Both the position numbers and the translations under genes were made by a program. A stretch of 64,000 bases of DNA from Onchocerca lupi. Taxonomy: Eukaryota; Nematoda; Chromadorea; Rhabditida; Onchocercidae. The notes under the pieces were generated by a model, which was not told where the DNA came from, did no database searches, and saw nothing but the letters and a program-made list of their open reading frames with translations. Shown piece by piece: positions 13,001 to 26,676 of the stretch. Numbering within the stretch: the stretch's first letter is position 1; each line of letters opens with the position of its first letter. The DNA lies in NCBI GenBank assembly GCA_028564675.1, contig JAOVVO010000005.1:372001-436000 (forward strand), in the 5' to 3' direction.

Positions 13001-14803
13001 GGCAAAAGTATATTTTTCTTCCGTATTTCTGCAATATACTTTAATGTTTTGATTATTCTGAAATTACCAAATATTTTAAAAATTCAACTTTTGGAATATT
13101 TGATCGATAAGCGTATGTTCTCTATAATGATTTCCGATTCAATTACGAAAAAATCTCATGCAATATCTAGATCAGTACTTTTTTAAGCTGGTAATGAAGC
13201 AAAAGTAGTAGAGTTCGAGAAAAAGCAACGAAAAATTTGGAAAGCCTTAGATGCTATATTTTACAATGAAACGGAAAAGTCTTGGTTCGATTACAACTTA
13301 CGCACTAAATCTCACAATACCAATTTTTATCCATCCAATGTAATGCCTTTATTCACACATTGCTATTCAGAATTGGATTACGAAAAATCCGCTAAAATTA
13401 TCAATTTTATGAATGTAAATTTTTTGACAACATTAGTTTTTTTTTTTTTTTGAATGTGTACTTTACAAATTAAGCATTTTATAAAATATTGCATTACTAT
13501 TGTAAAGACAGCCGATCGAATTGGCTAATTATCTTTTATTTTAAATAGCGCAATGTTAGCCGGCATTACAAAAGTTTTGTGTGAAACTTTAAATTTGTGT
13601 CTCCTCAATGATTTTGTTATTTTTCCACTTCGAGAATTTTTAGATTCCTGACATTTGCTCTCTTTCTCGGCTTCAAAAACTTTCGAAAAAAATCGAAAAT
13701 TATTACAGCGATCAAAAGTTTTTGCATATCAAAATGGTATACCGACTAGTCTAGAAACAAGGAGTGGAGACAAATGGGATTTTCCGAACGGATGGGCCCC
13801 TTTGCAACATATAATCATTGAAGGAATGCGAAAATCCAATAATCCTGACGCTCAAGAACTGGTATTTTATCGAATTGCAAAATTAATATTAATTCATTTT
13901 ACTTGCAATGTTTCAAAATATTTTCAAGGCTTTGAAATTTCTTGGATGTTTGTAATCTCTTAATAATTTCAAAAATGGATAAATTTTGTTTGAAATTGCA
14001 AAGGAGCGTCTTTTAGGCATATAGATTGGCTCGAAAGTGGATTCTGGCCAATTATCACGTATATCAAGCTACTAATCAAATGTGGGACAAGGTTTTCTGA
14101 TCTTTAAATCTTGAATTTTGCTTATTTTTTTTTTTAATTTACCTAAGATTTACTTCATCAACAAACAGGACAGATTAAATTTATGCTATTTTTTTCATTG
14201 CATTGTTCTCTAGAATTAGTTAATACTGCTATTTCAATACTATCTTCATAGCTTCATTTTGTTCTTTGAGTAATTATATAGAATTCATAAAAATATCACT
14301 CTAATTTTAAAATAGGATGAATTTGGATCAAACAGAATAGAGTATCAAAAATTTTTAATTCAATTATAGCATAAATTAAAAATAACGAATCAGTGTTCAG
14401 TTCCGATTATTTAGATAGATGTCATTGGAACAATTCCTAAACCAGGAAGTGGTGGAGAATACAATGTACAGGTGCATGTACCTTATATTTTTTGAAATCC
14501 AGAAGCAATTTCGATACGGAATTATTGCAAATAAAATATTTAAGCATATTTGCTTCAATATTGATGCCTTAAAACGGCGGTTCGAAATTTGAATCAACTA
14601 TTTTTCAGGTTGGTTTCGGTTGGACAAATGGCGTCATTCTGGATCTTCTTGCTACTTATTATGATCGAATAGGTGCTACAGAAACTAGTCAAGAAGAGAA
14701 TTCTGCCACAATATGTCATATTATTTCGCTTGGCCGGAATCCCTGGCTGACATGCGTCATCCTGGCAATTATCACTAACAATTTATACAATTGCTTCATT
14801 TAA
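10041..14803 (+). CDS. Trehalase 1 (GH37 alpha,alpha-trehalase), 12 coding exons
   Basis: Hydrolyses trehalose to two glucose molecules. Exons: 10041-10207, 10520-10620, 10887-11122, 11370-11557, 12001-12168, 12518-12665, 12848-13007, 13188-13414, 13709-13861, 14017-14091, 14415-14471, 14609-14803. All phases join, giving 624 residues, a normal length for an animal trehalase. Family marks: IYCSGK near residue 57, signature PGGRFREFYYWDAY near 190-203, RSQPP near 246, ESGWDFSSRW with the expected catalytic acid Asp near 347, KWDFPNGWAP near 487-496, and PGSGGEY with the expected catalytic base Glu near 556. The first 30 residues look like a signal peptide. The last 25 or so are hydrophobic, suggesting a GPI or membrane anchor. 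Odd point: the second family signature normally begins Gln-Trp-Asp, but here it is Lys-Trp-Asp. The catalytic pair is intact, so I expect an active or recently active enzyme. It lies 6.8 kb upstream of a paralogue with the same exon plan. Confidence 0.92.
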
Positions 14804-14938
14804 CTGCTCATGTGAAATGAGCTGTTGATTTGCTATTGCTACTGCTGCTGCTTCATAAAGGTGTGAAAATCTCATTTAATTTAACAGCTATGTGACTTTT
14901 TGCAAGTGTCTCTCGATCGTCCTTTTCAATGCAAGTTC

Positions 14939-14944
14939 AATAAA
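14939..14944 (+). terminator. Candidate polyadenylation signal of trehalase 1
   Basis: AATAAA occurs 136 bases after the stop codon at 14803, a plausible 3' UTR length for a nematode gene. In sequence this AT-rich the hexamer also appears by chance. Confidence 0.35.
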
Positions 14945-17612
14945 CGAATTACTTAGTCTTTCTAGACTTCTATCTGTCCAGTCTTCTCTGCTCTCAAAGA
15001 ATGCAACTCATACTTCTGCCACAAAAAGTCTCTTTTTTACAATTCCCAACAATGCTACTTTCACCAGTTTTTTTGAATCACACGATTATTGTGAAAATTG
15101 TGTGCGCACAATACTTTTGTATTTCGAAAAACTGTTTTCATTCATCTCATGGGCACCTTTTTTTTTTTCTTTTTTTTTTTTTAATAATTTATTATTTGAA
15201 GAAATGGTCGCAGAGATATCGTATTTTGTCTTATAAAACCTTACAGACGCTTTTATTCTAACTTTTAGTAGTTTCCCTCCAAGAAGTCGCATATCGATTG
15301 GCACAGGTAACATATCGATAGGTAGATTAATGTCGCTCATGATGGACCGTTGTTATTCCTTGCGGTCATTATAATTTACTAATGTTTCTTTCTCATGAAC
15401 TATTCTTTGTGCTTTCTTTTACCTTGCAGAATTTTCATGTCCTTGCTCAATGTTCTCCAAAATAATTTCGATCGATTTTATGATTTATGCATACTTTATT
15501 ATACTGTCCCTTCGTGCGATAAGATAAGTTAATCGGACTGTAAAAATCTTCAATATAAACCTATATATCCATTATCCGTCTTTTTCAAAATTATATTTCT
15601 TTTTTTTTCTTTTTTTTTTAGAGAAATGGACACTTTATGAAAAAGGTTATGTCCAAAATTCATCCAAAGATATCAAATATTTCATTGTAAGAGGTTGTCA
15701 TTTTTGAAATTGAATAAAGAGATAATTTTTTGAACTGGGCATCAAAGTTGTCAGACAGTCACGTGTCAAGAATATGAAACAGAAAAACTTCGGGAAAAAT
15801 CAGGTTTTTCGATTTATGAAGAATGCAGAAGATTGACTGATTCAAAATAGCGAGATGAATAGTGGAGAAACGTATATCATCTGACAAAATTTGCATGCAA
15901 AAAATGGAAAATAAGGGTAGCAGATCAGTACCATTATCAAGATGATATCTAAATAAAGGTCAGAAATGAAGATATTTGAGTGAAGGTCAGCAGTAAGGAT
16001 AAGCGACCCAAATTTAAGAGAGAAAAGATTTCGATCTGCAAATGTGAGAAGATATCTAGTCATAAATCGTTGTAATAATATTCTTGAATCCTTTTACTAA
16101 ATTGATTATCCTAATTGATCATCCTAATTATGACAGGCTTTATGGCTTCTATATTAAAGGTCGAAAATTAGGGCATTTGCTAATTTCTAACCAAAAAAGT
16201 CGGGAAGCGAAAATTTCTAACTTTTAAAGTTCAAATTATCCCCTCTTCATCTTTTAAAAATTGAAGATTTTCAAAAAAGCCCTCTTTCTAGAAATATGCT
16301 ATCATGGTCTTATTGAGAAATAGCTTACATACTATCGAATTTATAATTATGGAGAATGAATATCAGTGAAAATAGTGCGTCCAAATGATGATAACAGATC
16401 TCTTGGATTTTTAATCTTTAGTTTGAAAGAGTTTTATTCTGAATTTTTATTTACTTTTATTTGAAAAAATTTTTTTTATCAAACTTTTTAACTTTCATTT
16501 TCTATCATTGCTCGATTTTATGATAAATAAACATTTTTTTTAATGACATTCGCATAATTAAAGTTGTTTGTCTTGTGTCATAAGGTGAAATTGAATGCAA
16601 AAGCAATAAAAATCAAGATGCGTCATTTGTGAATGCATAAATCTAACAATCGTTTACTAAATTAGCGAAACATTTGTAGCAACCTTTTGAAAAATTGAGT
16701 ATGACTAGGAAGCTTGAAAATGCTTAATATTGGTATGCAATAATAGCAAAACTTTATGATTATTGTCTTTTCTCCATCCCTCCATTTCCAATCTTTTTCC
16801 ATACACATTTATCTTCCCATCCGTAAAAGAGTTGAGATTTTAGACATTTTTTTAACAGAGAAACAAAGGCGTCTTTTTTCAAAAATCCATAAATTAAAGT
16901 CTTAAAAAATAAATTTTGATGGATTTCATTTCTCTTTCAGGTTGTAATTATTTGCAAAGCATGTCAGCTTCGCTCAGCTTTTTGATCGAAATCACATTCC
17001 AGTTAATTGTGCTATAAAAATATAAAATTTTTTATCTTTTATCTTTATGCCTTAAGAACATTTTTTTTTATATATAAAAGAACCAGTCTGATTTTAATTT
17101 TCGTTCGCTTTCATAATGCATTTTTGCAGTAAAGAGCACTTGCATAAAGATAAAAAAAATTTGGATTCCAAAACTTTACTTCTCTTGTATACACCTATCA
17201 CTAGCATCATATCACGAATCTAATTTATATCAATTCCAAAACTTTTTAATCGAAATACACGAAGCAGTGAAAAATTAATTTTTTTCATCTTTATACTGGA
17301 GACGCAAAGAATTGCAAAAAATATCACTGCTGTAGTAATATTTGTCTATTTGAACCATCAATTGTCATTTGAGAACATGAAATGGGGGCTGAATTTTAGC
17401 TAATTTATGTTGACATTGTTGACACTTTTCTTTTCTGTATTTCTAGAAGTTATCTTTCAAATAGCCAAATATTTCTTTTTAAAAGCGATCAAGACTAGAT
17501 TCCTTGATCAGATGGATTTATTATTGTGCTTTTTTCTTCACTCTCACTTCGATTGCAAATAGACGGAAATTAAATATAAAGCAAACATTGAATGCAAAGT
17601 ACACTGAATCCT

Positions 17613-17670
17613 GCTTACAATATTCATGATAGAATTTGAACTAGCAAATTCTATCATGAATATTGTAAGC
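17613..17670. repeat. Perfect 25-bp inverted repeat with 8-base loop
   Basis: The arm at 17613-17637 (starting GCTTACAATATTCATGATAG) is repeated exactly in reverse complement at 17646-17670, leaving only GAACTAGC between. No mismatch in 25 pairs is not expected by chance. It sits in the gene-free spacer between the trehalases. It may be a recent snap-back duplication or an RNA hairpin; no adjacent coding sequence explains it. Confidence 0.9.
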
Positions 17671-18258
17671 ATTTGAAGATTATATTTTATCCATCAAAAT
17701 TCTCTCGAATAATTTTAAAATAGGATCAAAAATTAAATATAGGATATGATCCTATCCAATAACAGTGAAAAAATCACAGTTCTTTCCAATAACAGTGAAA
17801 AAAAAAAAAAAAAAAATGAAAACTGGAAAAAATGATCTCTTTGCTTCAGTACTTGATTTCTTCCTTCCTTGAACGTTTTGTGATAACTGATCAAGCAAAA
17901 ATTTAGAAGATGGTGATGGATGAATTTTAACAGATGAGTAAAAACTTCTGCAAATATTATATGCATGTATGAATGAATATATGAATTTTAATATCTCACA
18001 AAATTTACCGATCAATGAACTGATTTGCATTTTGCACTTTACTTCCATATCATATCTTTTTTAGTGTTTGATTTGATAATTGAAGACATTATTATTAATA
18101 TTATTATTATGTAATAAAATGTCCAATTTCATCTTTTATAATATTTGCTTGATTGTTTGACTATGCTTTTTACCCGATATCATTTAATCATTTTTTTCTG
18201 TTTAGTTAATGATGCTAGGAGAAAGTTTCTTCTTCCATACTGGTAAAGACCTGGAATG

Positions 18259-18296
18259 TCTAAGATCTGATATCGTAGAAAGATTCAGATCTTAGA
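18259..18296. repeat. 12-bp inverted repeat
   Basis: TCTAAGATCTGA (18259-18270) and TCAGATCTTAGA (18285-18296) are exact reverse complements around a 14-base loop. Short, and possibly accidental. Confidence 0.5.
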
Positions 18297-21200
18297 AAGA
18301 CTGGAATTCTTTCTATCTAAAAAGCTTTATTCCGGACAAAAGGATTTCTAAACAGGAATCGATATTCTGCCAATCTCAGTTGAGTGACTTTTATTATTGC
18401 CACTCAAATTAAATGAACTTATAGTTAGCAAGACTAGTATTTTGTTCTTTTTTCTTTCTTCTTTCTTCTTCTTCTTGCACTCCAAAGAAGTCAATTCCAA
18501 CACATCATAATATCAATGATTCTGAGTCTGAATTGTATTTTGTTTTAAATTTTAGTTTGAAATAATTGAAATCCCAAAACGGTTTCTGAAATTTAGCACT
18601 TGGCTTATATTTTTTAAAAGTTTTGCGTAACATTTTATTTTTTATTTCTTGCATTATTACACTAATGGAAAAATTAATGTTGCCATCAGCAATTTTTTTT
18701 TTAATAAAATCAAAAATATCAAATTAATGATTGTCTTATGAGTAATTAGAAGAATTTTTATCTTCTGAATTTTGCTCGTTTAATTACTTACTTCAAAATA
18801 AATAAATAAATAATAATAATAATTTGAGAAAAATAGTTTCGAAATCAAAATTGGATTTCTGATTTTATTATTTCTTTTTTCTTTATGAAATATTTTGCGT
18901 TTTAAGCATTCAGCCAATGATATTCTTGACAGTAAATGAGAAATGAGTACTTTAACAGTTGATTCATCGTTTTCGATGAAATTATTCTTGGCTGTTATTC
19001 CTTAATAATGACAAATATATGGCAACTAATTGTGATATTTACACATCAACTAAAAGCTAATAAATATAGCCCCAGGACTACTGTTACAGTTTGCACCTTA
19101 TTTTGCAAATTTACCTTTCATATATCTTTGCACGTAAGAATTTACAATATTTTAATCTAAAAACCACAGATTTCAAAAGACTACTTCAATTCTTAATCGA
19201 TAAATTCGGAATAACATTAATCGGTCGATAGAAGCTGAAGAGAAATTTTGTGCAAAATGTTCCAAATAATGCTTAAGTAGATTATTATAATTATAATTTT
19301 TGTATATAATAACTTGGTTACGCTTCCACTCTTTCTGGTTTGTTTATCAAATGAAATATTGCATTTAATTTAAAACATATTTTTAACTTTTAATTGATAT
19401 TTAGTTTTACCTCATGTTTCTTTAAATATTTTTTCCAATGCTTCATATTTTATTCCTACGAAGATAGCATAAATTTATTGGAAAACAAGTATTATTATAA
19501 GTTTTTATAATCGATTTTGCTTTCTAATTGAGTTTAGATTAGATTAAAATTTAACTTCAAATTACTGCAACTTTTCAATCTACTTGAACGATGGAGATAA
19601 TTTCAAGCGATGTCGCAACAGTGTCAATGTACTACGAATGAATCACAACAACATATGATGTTGACATCATTCAATACTAGTTTTCATCATGTGTTTTCAT
19701 GCATTTGTCACTATTCGTTAATTATTTTTTGTTGATTGTAAATGCATTAAAGATATGCTCACTGTTAAGATTCTTATCATTATTTAGTTTTCAATCATTC
19801 TATCATTTCAATTATAAAAAAAAAGGGAATGAAATCATCAAAATTTGTGAAGTTTTGTGATAAAAAATACACTTCATTTCAAATCTTTCATTCGGGAACT
19901 TATATTGCCTGAAATTAGCTTAGCGATATTATACAGCTTTGGCATTTAAGTTCCAAATTTTCCTCAGAAAATTTCAACAAGTTTTAAAAACAAGTTAATT
20001 CGTTCCCAAAATATTTCGAAAACTTGAATCGAAAAACTTTCCAAATTCTAAAAATTTAGATTGTATTATTAAATTGGAAATCTTCATCTTTCTAAACTTT
20101 CAGATGAGAAATTTCAACTTTCAAAATTTTTAAATGATACTGACAATTTGTTATTCGTCCATGAGAAAAACCAGTTATTTTATGACAGATTTTTTACATA
20201 TTTGTAAAAAATTACTTCGTTACAGTCCTCCATGCATTACATCTATTGCTCTGTTCATGTTATTTTAACAGTTGTAATCGGAGAAATAAAGCATTTGAAT
20301 TCATTAATGCTCAAAAACATTACTCATTCATCAATGATCGAGAGAAGTATAAGAGGATAGCAAGTTGGATATTGGGTAATAAGTTGTTTGTTTATGCTCA
20401 TTTTAACATACAATGTTATTTTAGTTCCATTATTTTTTTTTTATATCTTTGTCATCTTTGACCTTACAAATAGTCCAATAAAGTCAAATATGAATCATTT
20501 AGAAGATTTTCTTCAAAGTTTCAGTTTTAGCTGAAAAATTTCTGTCATAATCATTTTTCGGTAACTTTGAAGTGCCTGATTTAGTTTTTATACGTTGTGT
20601 TGCTCAAGGATAGAAATAGCAGGTAAAATGAATATCATTTTTACCGGAACGCAGGTATTTGTAAAATGTGTTGTTAAACACATGAAACATGGTTCAATTA
20701 TCATCTTTCTTTGAAAACTTCAGCTCGCTTGGTAAACATGCGAACTCTTTGCTGTCAGGAGGCGTACTGTGTAAATTGACAATAGCAAACATCTATTGTT
20801 GAAACTAAATTCACCTCTATCTGTGTCGATGGTGCTTTTATAATGCTTTTTCGATGAAAATGATTCGAAGGGACTCGTAGTGGTGGCTTTTTTTCCGGTA
20901 CTTTCAATAGCTTAACACAAAAATTTTCAGATAAATCCAAGACAATAGATATTGCTGGAAATTGGAATGCCTGAATTTCGATACTAATTCCCAAAAGCCG
21001 GAAATTCGAAAATTTTGGCAAAATATACATAAAAAATATTTCAGCATTATCTGCACCTCACAGTTACAGTTGAAAATCCAACTGATCAATAACTTGAGAA
21101 AAGGTAAGCATTCTTCGAGACAAAAAATTCAACTCAAAAATCATTGCACATGAAAATAAATGCAGAATTTAATAAATTAATATTGAAGGATAAATAAATA

Positions 21201-21588
21201 ATGACGATTTATTAAAAATAAGAAGTTACTGTGACTTACTAACAATTTTTTCATCTTTATTGTTTCATTATATCGAATAACAACACAGGAAACTGCTAGA
21301 ATTCACTTTTGATTTGATATATATGAATTTATAAAAAACTGTAGAAGAGAAATATTTTCTTAATAAATTTTAATAGCAAAATTAAAAAAAAACACTCGAG
21401 GAAAAAAAATTTATGTTTCTTTATTATATGTCAGCTTACAAATCTGTAATCGATTATTTTAATTTTACAAGATTTATGGTAGCTTGTAGAATTTTAAAAT
21501 TAGAAATCTTAGATCTAGCATATTTTTAGGTTGCTTTTTGCTTGCTGCATACTCATTGAAAAATAGAAAAACTTTGAAATTTACGATA

Positions 21589-24500
21589 ATGGAAACTGAC
21601 TTTGCGATTTTTCACTTCGCGATTTTCGCATGTCTCCTAGTCCATACGCACACTGTTAACGAGCCAGATATCTCCGAATTGACCAAATTAGCCGAAGAAG
21701 CTTTAAGCAATAAATCCATAAATGTTTGCGATGAAACAAATACCAATAATTCGTACGTTCATAAACTTTTATAAAGTTTAATAAGTTATTTTCATAAACT
21801 TCAACAAAGTCAATAAATTATAAATGATTCCCTCAATTAGCCCTATTAGTTATATTTTCATTTCTATTAAAATAGATACCTTATTATTATAATATATATT
21901 TATGATTAACATTTGCATTCAGATTTATTTATTGCTATGGAAGATTATTGGCGGCAGTGAACGTACATAAATTATACCCAGATTCCAAAACTTTCGTGGA
22001 TATGCCAATGAAATTTGATCCTGGTAGAACGAAATTTTAATATTTCAGATTTTAAATTTTATTATTTAAGGCATGATTGGTTTTATTTTTCTTATTTTAT
22101 TAATTAAAATCTCATAGATTCAGATACCTATCTAATTTTCCAAACCATCATCCTTTAAGTTTAGAGAGAGAAAAAAAAATGGAATACCAAATGCGGAATA
22201 TCAAGAAAATTTCCAGAATTAGTACAAGCAGAATTTGATCGGCGTTTCGGTGGATACGAATTGCAAAACATTAATCGCTCAGCACTGCAATCATTCGTTG
22301 ACGAATATTTTGAGCCAGCCGGAAATGAATTGGAGGACTGTGAATTGGAAGGATGGATTGAGCATCCACCGAGACTAATGATGATTCAGGATCCATTGTT
22401 GCGTGATTGGGCACTGAAGCTTAACCAAATTTGGAAAGTTTTGTGCCGAAGAGTATGTCTTCTTGAAAAAAAAAAAAAAAACTTGAATATCTCTTGGCAG
22501 AAATTATTAAAAGAACTTTAACCTCATAAAGATGGAAATCTTCGAATCGTGCATTTAATTATAATATTACTCACTATTTGCATTATGAGTTTTCCATTTG
22601 GTAAACATATCCAAGCTGAGCAGAACAGATTTTGAGAAAAAAAGCGAAGATAATTTGAAGATCAGTGAAAAGTTCATGGGTAAACAAATCATTTTTTATT
22701 CTGGACATTACTCATTTTCGCACTACTACAGATGAAACCTGAAGATCCAAAACGAACTTCATTAATTCATGTCCCCGAGGAATTCATTGTACCAGGTGGA
22801 CGATTCCGTGAATTCTATTACTGGGACGCATACTGGATTGTGAAAGGTTTAGCAGTTTGTGGACTTCATAATGCAATCAAGAAAATGATTACCAATTTTG
22901 TAACTGTCGTAGATAGGTAATAATTTTTTAGTTTCTTATCATTTTGCATCAGTGATAATTGATTTTTAAAGCTTGAAAAAGAAGTCATTTTTTGAAGAAA
23001 TCACTTTAATCAATAGCTAAACGGTACTTCAAGATTTTCATAATTATTCAAAAAAAAAAAAAAGGTCACTGAAGATTTCGTATTGGATTTTTACTTCAGG
23101 TATGGATTTGTCCCAAACGGGGGTCGAATCTATTATTTGGGACGGTCACAACCGCCTCTGCTTATCCCTATGGCTTATGAATATTATGAATTAACAAATG
23201 ATCTAGAATTTATAAATCAAATTTTACCGAGTCTCATCAAAGAATATGAATTTTGGCAAAATAACAGGTAGTTAAATATGGACATGAAACCTAGTTCTTA
23301 ATCTAAGCTATGGTTATGGCTAGAAATGATTTTTGTTGAGAAATATTAAAAAATTTCACGTGAAATCAAAGATATTCAGCGGTAGAATTTGGTCCTTCGT
23401 CGATTTTCAATTTTGAATTTCATTTCCTGCAAACAGTTTCAAGATTCAGAGTATCATACCATTTTTGACTATCTTCGAATCTCGAAATTCAAATTTCAAA
23501 TTTCATGGAGAATCTAACTGATATTTTATATAAATTTATTACAGAGCTATCAATGTATCGGATCATAAAGGTGACATATACACGGTTTTCTATTATCACA
23601 CTAAAACTAATGTACCGCGACCGGAATCATTTTTTGTAGATATCGTACATGCTTCACGCCTCTCAGCTCATGAACGACCAAAATTTTATACGGTTAGTTT
23701 TTAAAATAGAGCGATAAGTTGATTTTAAAATATTGGATTATAGATTGATTTCAAATTTAAAATTTTTAATATTTTTTTTAAATTTCAAAACATTATTTGA
23801 AGGATACAGCATCAGCTGCTGAATCTGGATGGGACTTCAGTTCTCGCTGGTTTAAAGATAATCGCAACATTGAAACCATCGAAACAACTGATGTTATTCC
23901 GATTGATTTGAATGCTTTCATATGTTGGAATTTGGATATTTTACAGTATTTACTTAGACATGCAGGTAATATTACAAAATAATTACAGAGGTAATGGCTG
24001 AGGGACTTTGTGCTAACGAACAGTTATGAAAAAATCAACTTGAGTTGTCTGTATTAATGAAAAGATTGCTTCAAAACAATCTACAATTTCGGTGCCATTT
24101 TTTATAAGTAAAAAGTAACGATAGTTTACAAAAAACAAACAACATTATTGTTTGTAGAAAGACCGCTTGGATGGAATTTCAGGTTTGTAATTTCGTTGAA
24201 AGAGTATGCATATAATGATGTTAAACAAGAATACTGTCAAGTTTCAAAACGGGTTTATCAGAGTAAACCTTGAAATTATAAGCAGCTTAGTTTCGACGAC
24301 GTTGAATAAATTTAAAGCTGAGAGTACTCAAATATTCAATAATTGGTGATAAATTTTAAGCTAATCATTCAACAATTAATTTCCGTTCTGTATAACTTTA
24401 TTTCGAGGCATCTGATATTCATTTTTCTTATATTTTTTGTATTTTGCGATTAGTACTACTTTCACTTTCTTGCTCAGGAAATTTCAAGAAATCGAAAACA

Positions 24501-25914
24501 TTCCGCGAGAAACGAGAAATTCTTCGTCGTGCAATGCTCCAAATATTTTACAACAACACAGAAGGTGCTTGGTTCGATTATAATCTGCGAACCAAATCTC
24601 ACAACGTCAACTTTTATCCATCAATTGCGGTACCGTTGTTCGGTGAATGCTATCAACCACTGAATCAAGCCAGGCCACAAAAAATCGTCAATTTTTTGAA
24701 TGTTCGTTTCTCATAGCTCTTTTTTATTTTTTAAAAATTCAAAACTGATAAGAGTGCATCTTTGGCAAAATGTAAAATTAAATTTTTAGAGAAATCTATT
24801 TTATTATTAAATTTTAAATTTATAGAAAACGGGAGTGTACGATTATCCAGGCGGTGTACCAACAAGCCTTATTAAAGACACCAACCAACAGTGGGATTTT
24901 CCAAATGGTTGGAGTCCTACAAATCATATGGTTATTGAAGGAATGAGAAAATCCAGCAATCCTATAGTGCAAGAACAGGTGCCAATAAAAATATTTAAAT
25001 TCTCAGCAAAGAGGCACAGTGAATAATCAGCATAGGTGTATCATTTTCATTTTCTGAGCTAGGTTATTTACACTGAAGTTTAATTTTTTGATATCATTTG
25101 AAAACATAGCATCATCGATTTTTAGGCATATCGTTTGGCAAAGAAATGGGTTTTGGGCAATTATAAGGTATACCGTAAAACAAATCACATGTGGGAAAAG
25201 GTAATACTTTCATTGGTATTAAAGAAATAATCAAATTAAGAAAGATGATTAAGTCAGAAAATTAAACATATACAACTGTAAGAAATGCTGAACACGAAAC
25301 TAGCGAAATTTCGAATTCTAATGAAATTTAGATCAGGTTTTTTATGCTACAAAATTTGATTCAACAATTTTTCAAAAAATTAAATTCAAAAATGCTGATT
25401 GGCCATCTTTTTCTTTAAGTACAACGTCATTGGAACTGCACCACAACCAGGTACTGGCGGCGAATATTCAGTTCAGGTAAATGTATTTTCAGTTATCCAT
25501 TTATTAGCAGTTATATATTCTCAAACTATTTAAAAAGCATGAAACATCATAAGATTGCAATCTTTCTTAAACAAGACTTTTTTAAATAAAAATTCCAATT
25601 AAAAAGGCATGATAAATACTTCAGGAAGATGCATAGGTAAACCTTCGCCTACTTTTAGCACTGTTGATCAAAATTCAAAATCTATATTTATATTAAGTGA
25701 TTTTCAGGATGGTTTTGGCTGGTCGAATGGCGTTATTTTAGATTTGTTAACAACGTATTACGATCGAATGCAGATTGAACCAAAAGATTTAAATCAAATT
25801 GGTTCTGTGACGGGTCCAGCATCTATCAAAATAATGAGCTTTAAATTCACTATTGCTCATATATCAATAATTATTTCAATATTTTATGCTTACTTATTCG
25901 CGAAGATCCTTTAA
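21589..25914 (+). CDS. Trehalase 2 (GH37 alpha,alpha-trehalase), 12 coding exons
   Basis: Same reaction as its upstream paralogue. Exons: 21589-21752, 21923-22023, 22217-22452, 22732-22916, 23100-23267, 23545-23692, 23803-23965, 24478-24701, 24826-24978, 25126-25200, 25420-25476, 25708-25914; all phases join for 626 residues. Seven exons (2, 3, 5, 6, 9, 10, 11) have exactly the same length as in trehalase 1. Marks: FIYCYG near residue 55, PGGRFREFYYWDAY near 188-201, GRSQPP, ESGWDFSSRW with catalytic Asp near 345, the full QWDFPNGWSP signature near 484, and PGTGGEY with catalytic Glu near 554. I chose the ATG at 21589 because METDFAIFHFAIFACLLV then forms a clean signal peptide; an in-frame ATG at 21538 would add 17 residues ahead of it. 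An acceptor TATTTTTAG lies at 21521-21529. The C-terminus is strongly hydrophobic, suggesting a membrane or GPI anchor. This copy keeps every consensus position I can check. Confidence 0.93.
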
Positions 25915-26676
25915 TTTACAGGTAATATCATCCAGAAACTAAAGATTTCAACTTGTTGAGACTAATAAAAAATACTCTTTAAAGAGCTCCACTAATTTTA
26001 TTAAACTGGAATCCCTGCTCTAAATTAAGAAGAAAATGTGATAAAATTGTTTCAATCAAAGTATTCTAGAATGGCGATGAAGAAACAAATCTAAAACATA
26101 ATATATAAACATCCGAGAAAAAACACTTATAAAACTCATGCAAAAGAATTACAATTTTCCTAAGCAAAATGCTTAGTAATGCTTTGCAGGATGACGAGTT
26201 TCGAAGAACTAAATGAAAAATATTTTACTGAATATAAAAAAGAAGAGATTAGTTTAATACTGAACTTAATAATATTCATAGAAACTTTTCGAAATTACAT
26301 CAATTTACCAGGAAAACATAACATGAAAAAATAAAGCAAATTGAAATCAATCATACGATTTGTAAATTTATAAACTATACGCTGTAAGGAAACAAAAATG
26401 AACAAGCAGGTGATATAGCAAATCCATAATACACTCGCAAATATATGTATTGCAGAATTTTAGAACAATTAGGAAAGAGAATAAGCAGTTTCAAAAATTT
26501 CAAATAAATAAAATCATGCAAATTAAGGATGTCAAAAATGGCTTATGAAATAATATGATTTTAGATACTGTGTTATATAAGCAAAGACGTTAAGGCCTTC
26601 AGCAATTATTACTAAAAAGTGGAATATTTACAAAACATGCTTACATGGAAAAGAAATTTCAAAGGGATATAGTTTT
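25915..26676. other. Convergent intergenic region, trehalase 2 / cortactin
   Basis: A 762-base region between the two stop codons, holding both 3' UTRs. Apart from the hexamer near 25964 I see nothing structured in it. Confidence 0.6.
25964..25969 (+). terminator. Candidate polyadenylation signal of trehalase 2
   Basis: AATAAA 50 bases after the stop codon at 25914, a typical distance for a short nematode 3' UTR. Confidence 0.45.

Larger units (their letters stand above)
14804..21588. other. Gene-free AT-rich spacer between the two trehalases
   Basis: No supported gene on either strand. Open frames here are Phe/Lys-rich products of homopolymer tracts (for example 14892-15340 and 17733-18048). 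The spacer holds a polyadenylation hexamer close to the first gene, a perfect 25-bp hairpin (17613-17670), a short repeated CAATAACAGTGAAAAAA (17757-17810 area), a 12-bp inverted repeat (18259-18296), and AAT/ATT microsatellite around 18090-18115 and 18800-18825. Confidence 0.55.

Noticed and set aside
14892..15340. Overlapping Phe/Lys-rich open frames on both strands
   Set aside because: Produced by T/A homopolymer tracts; no splice sites or conserved motifs.
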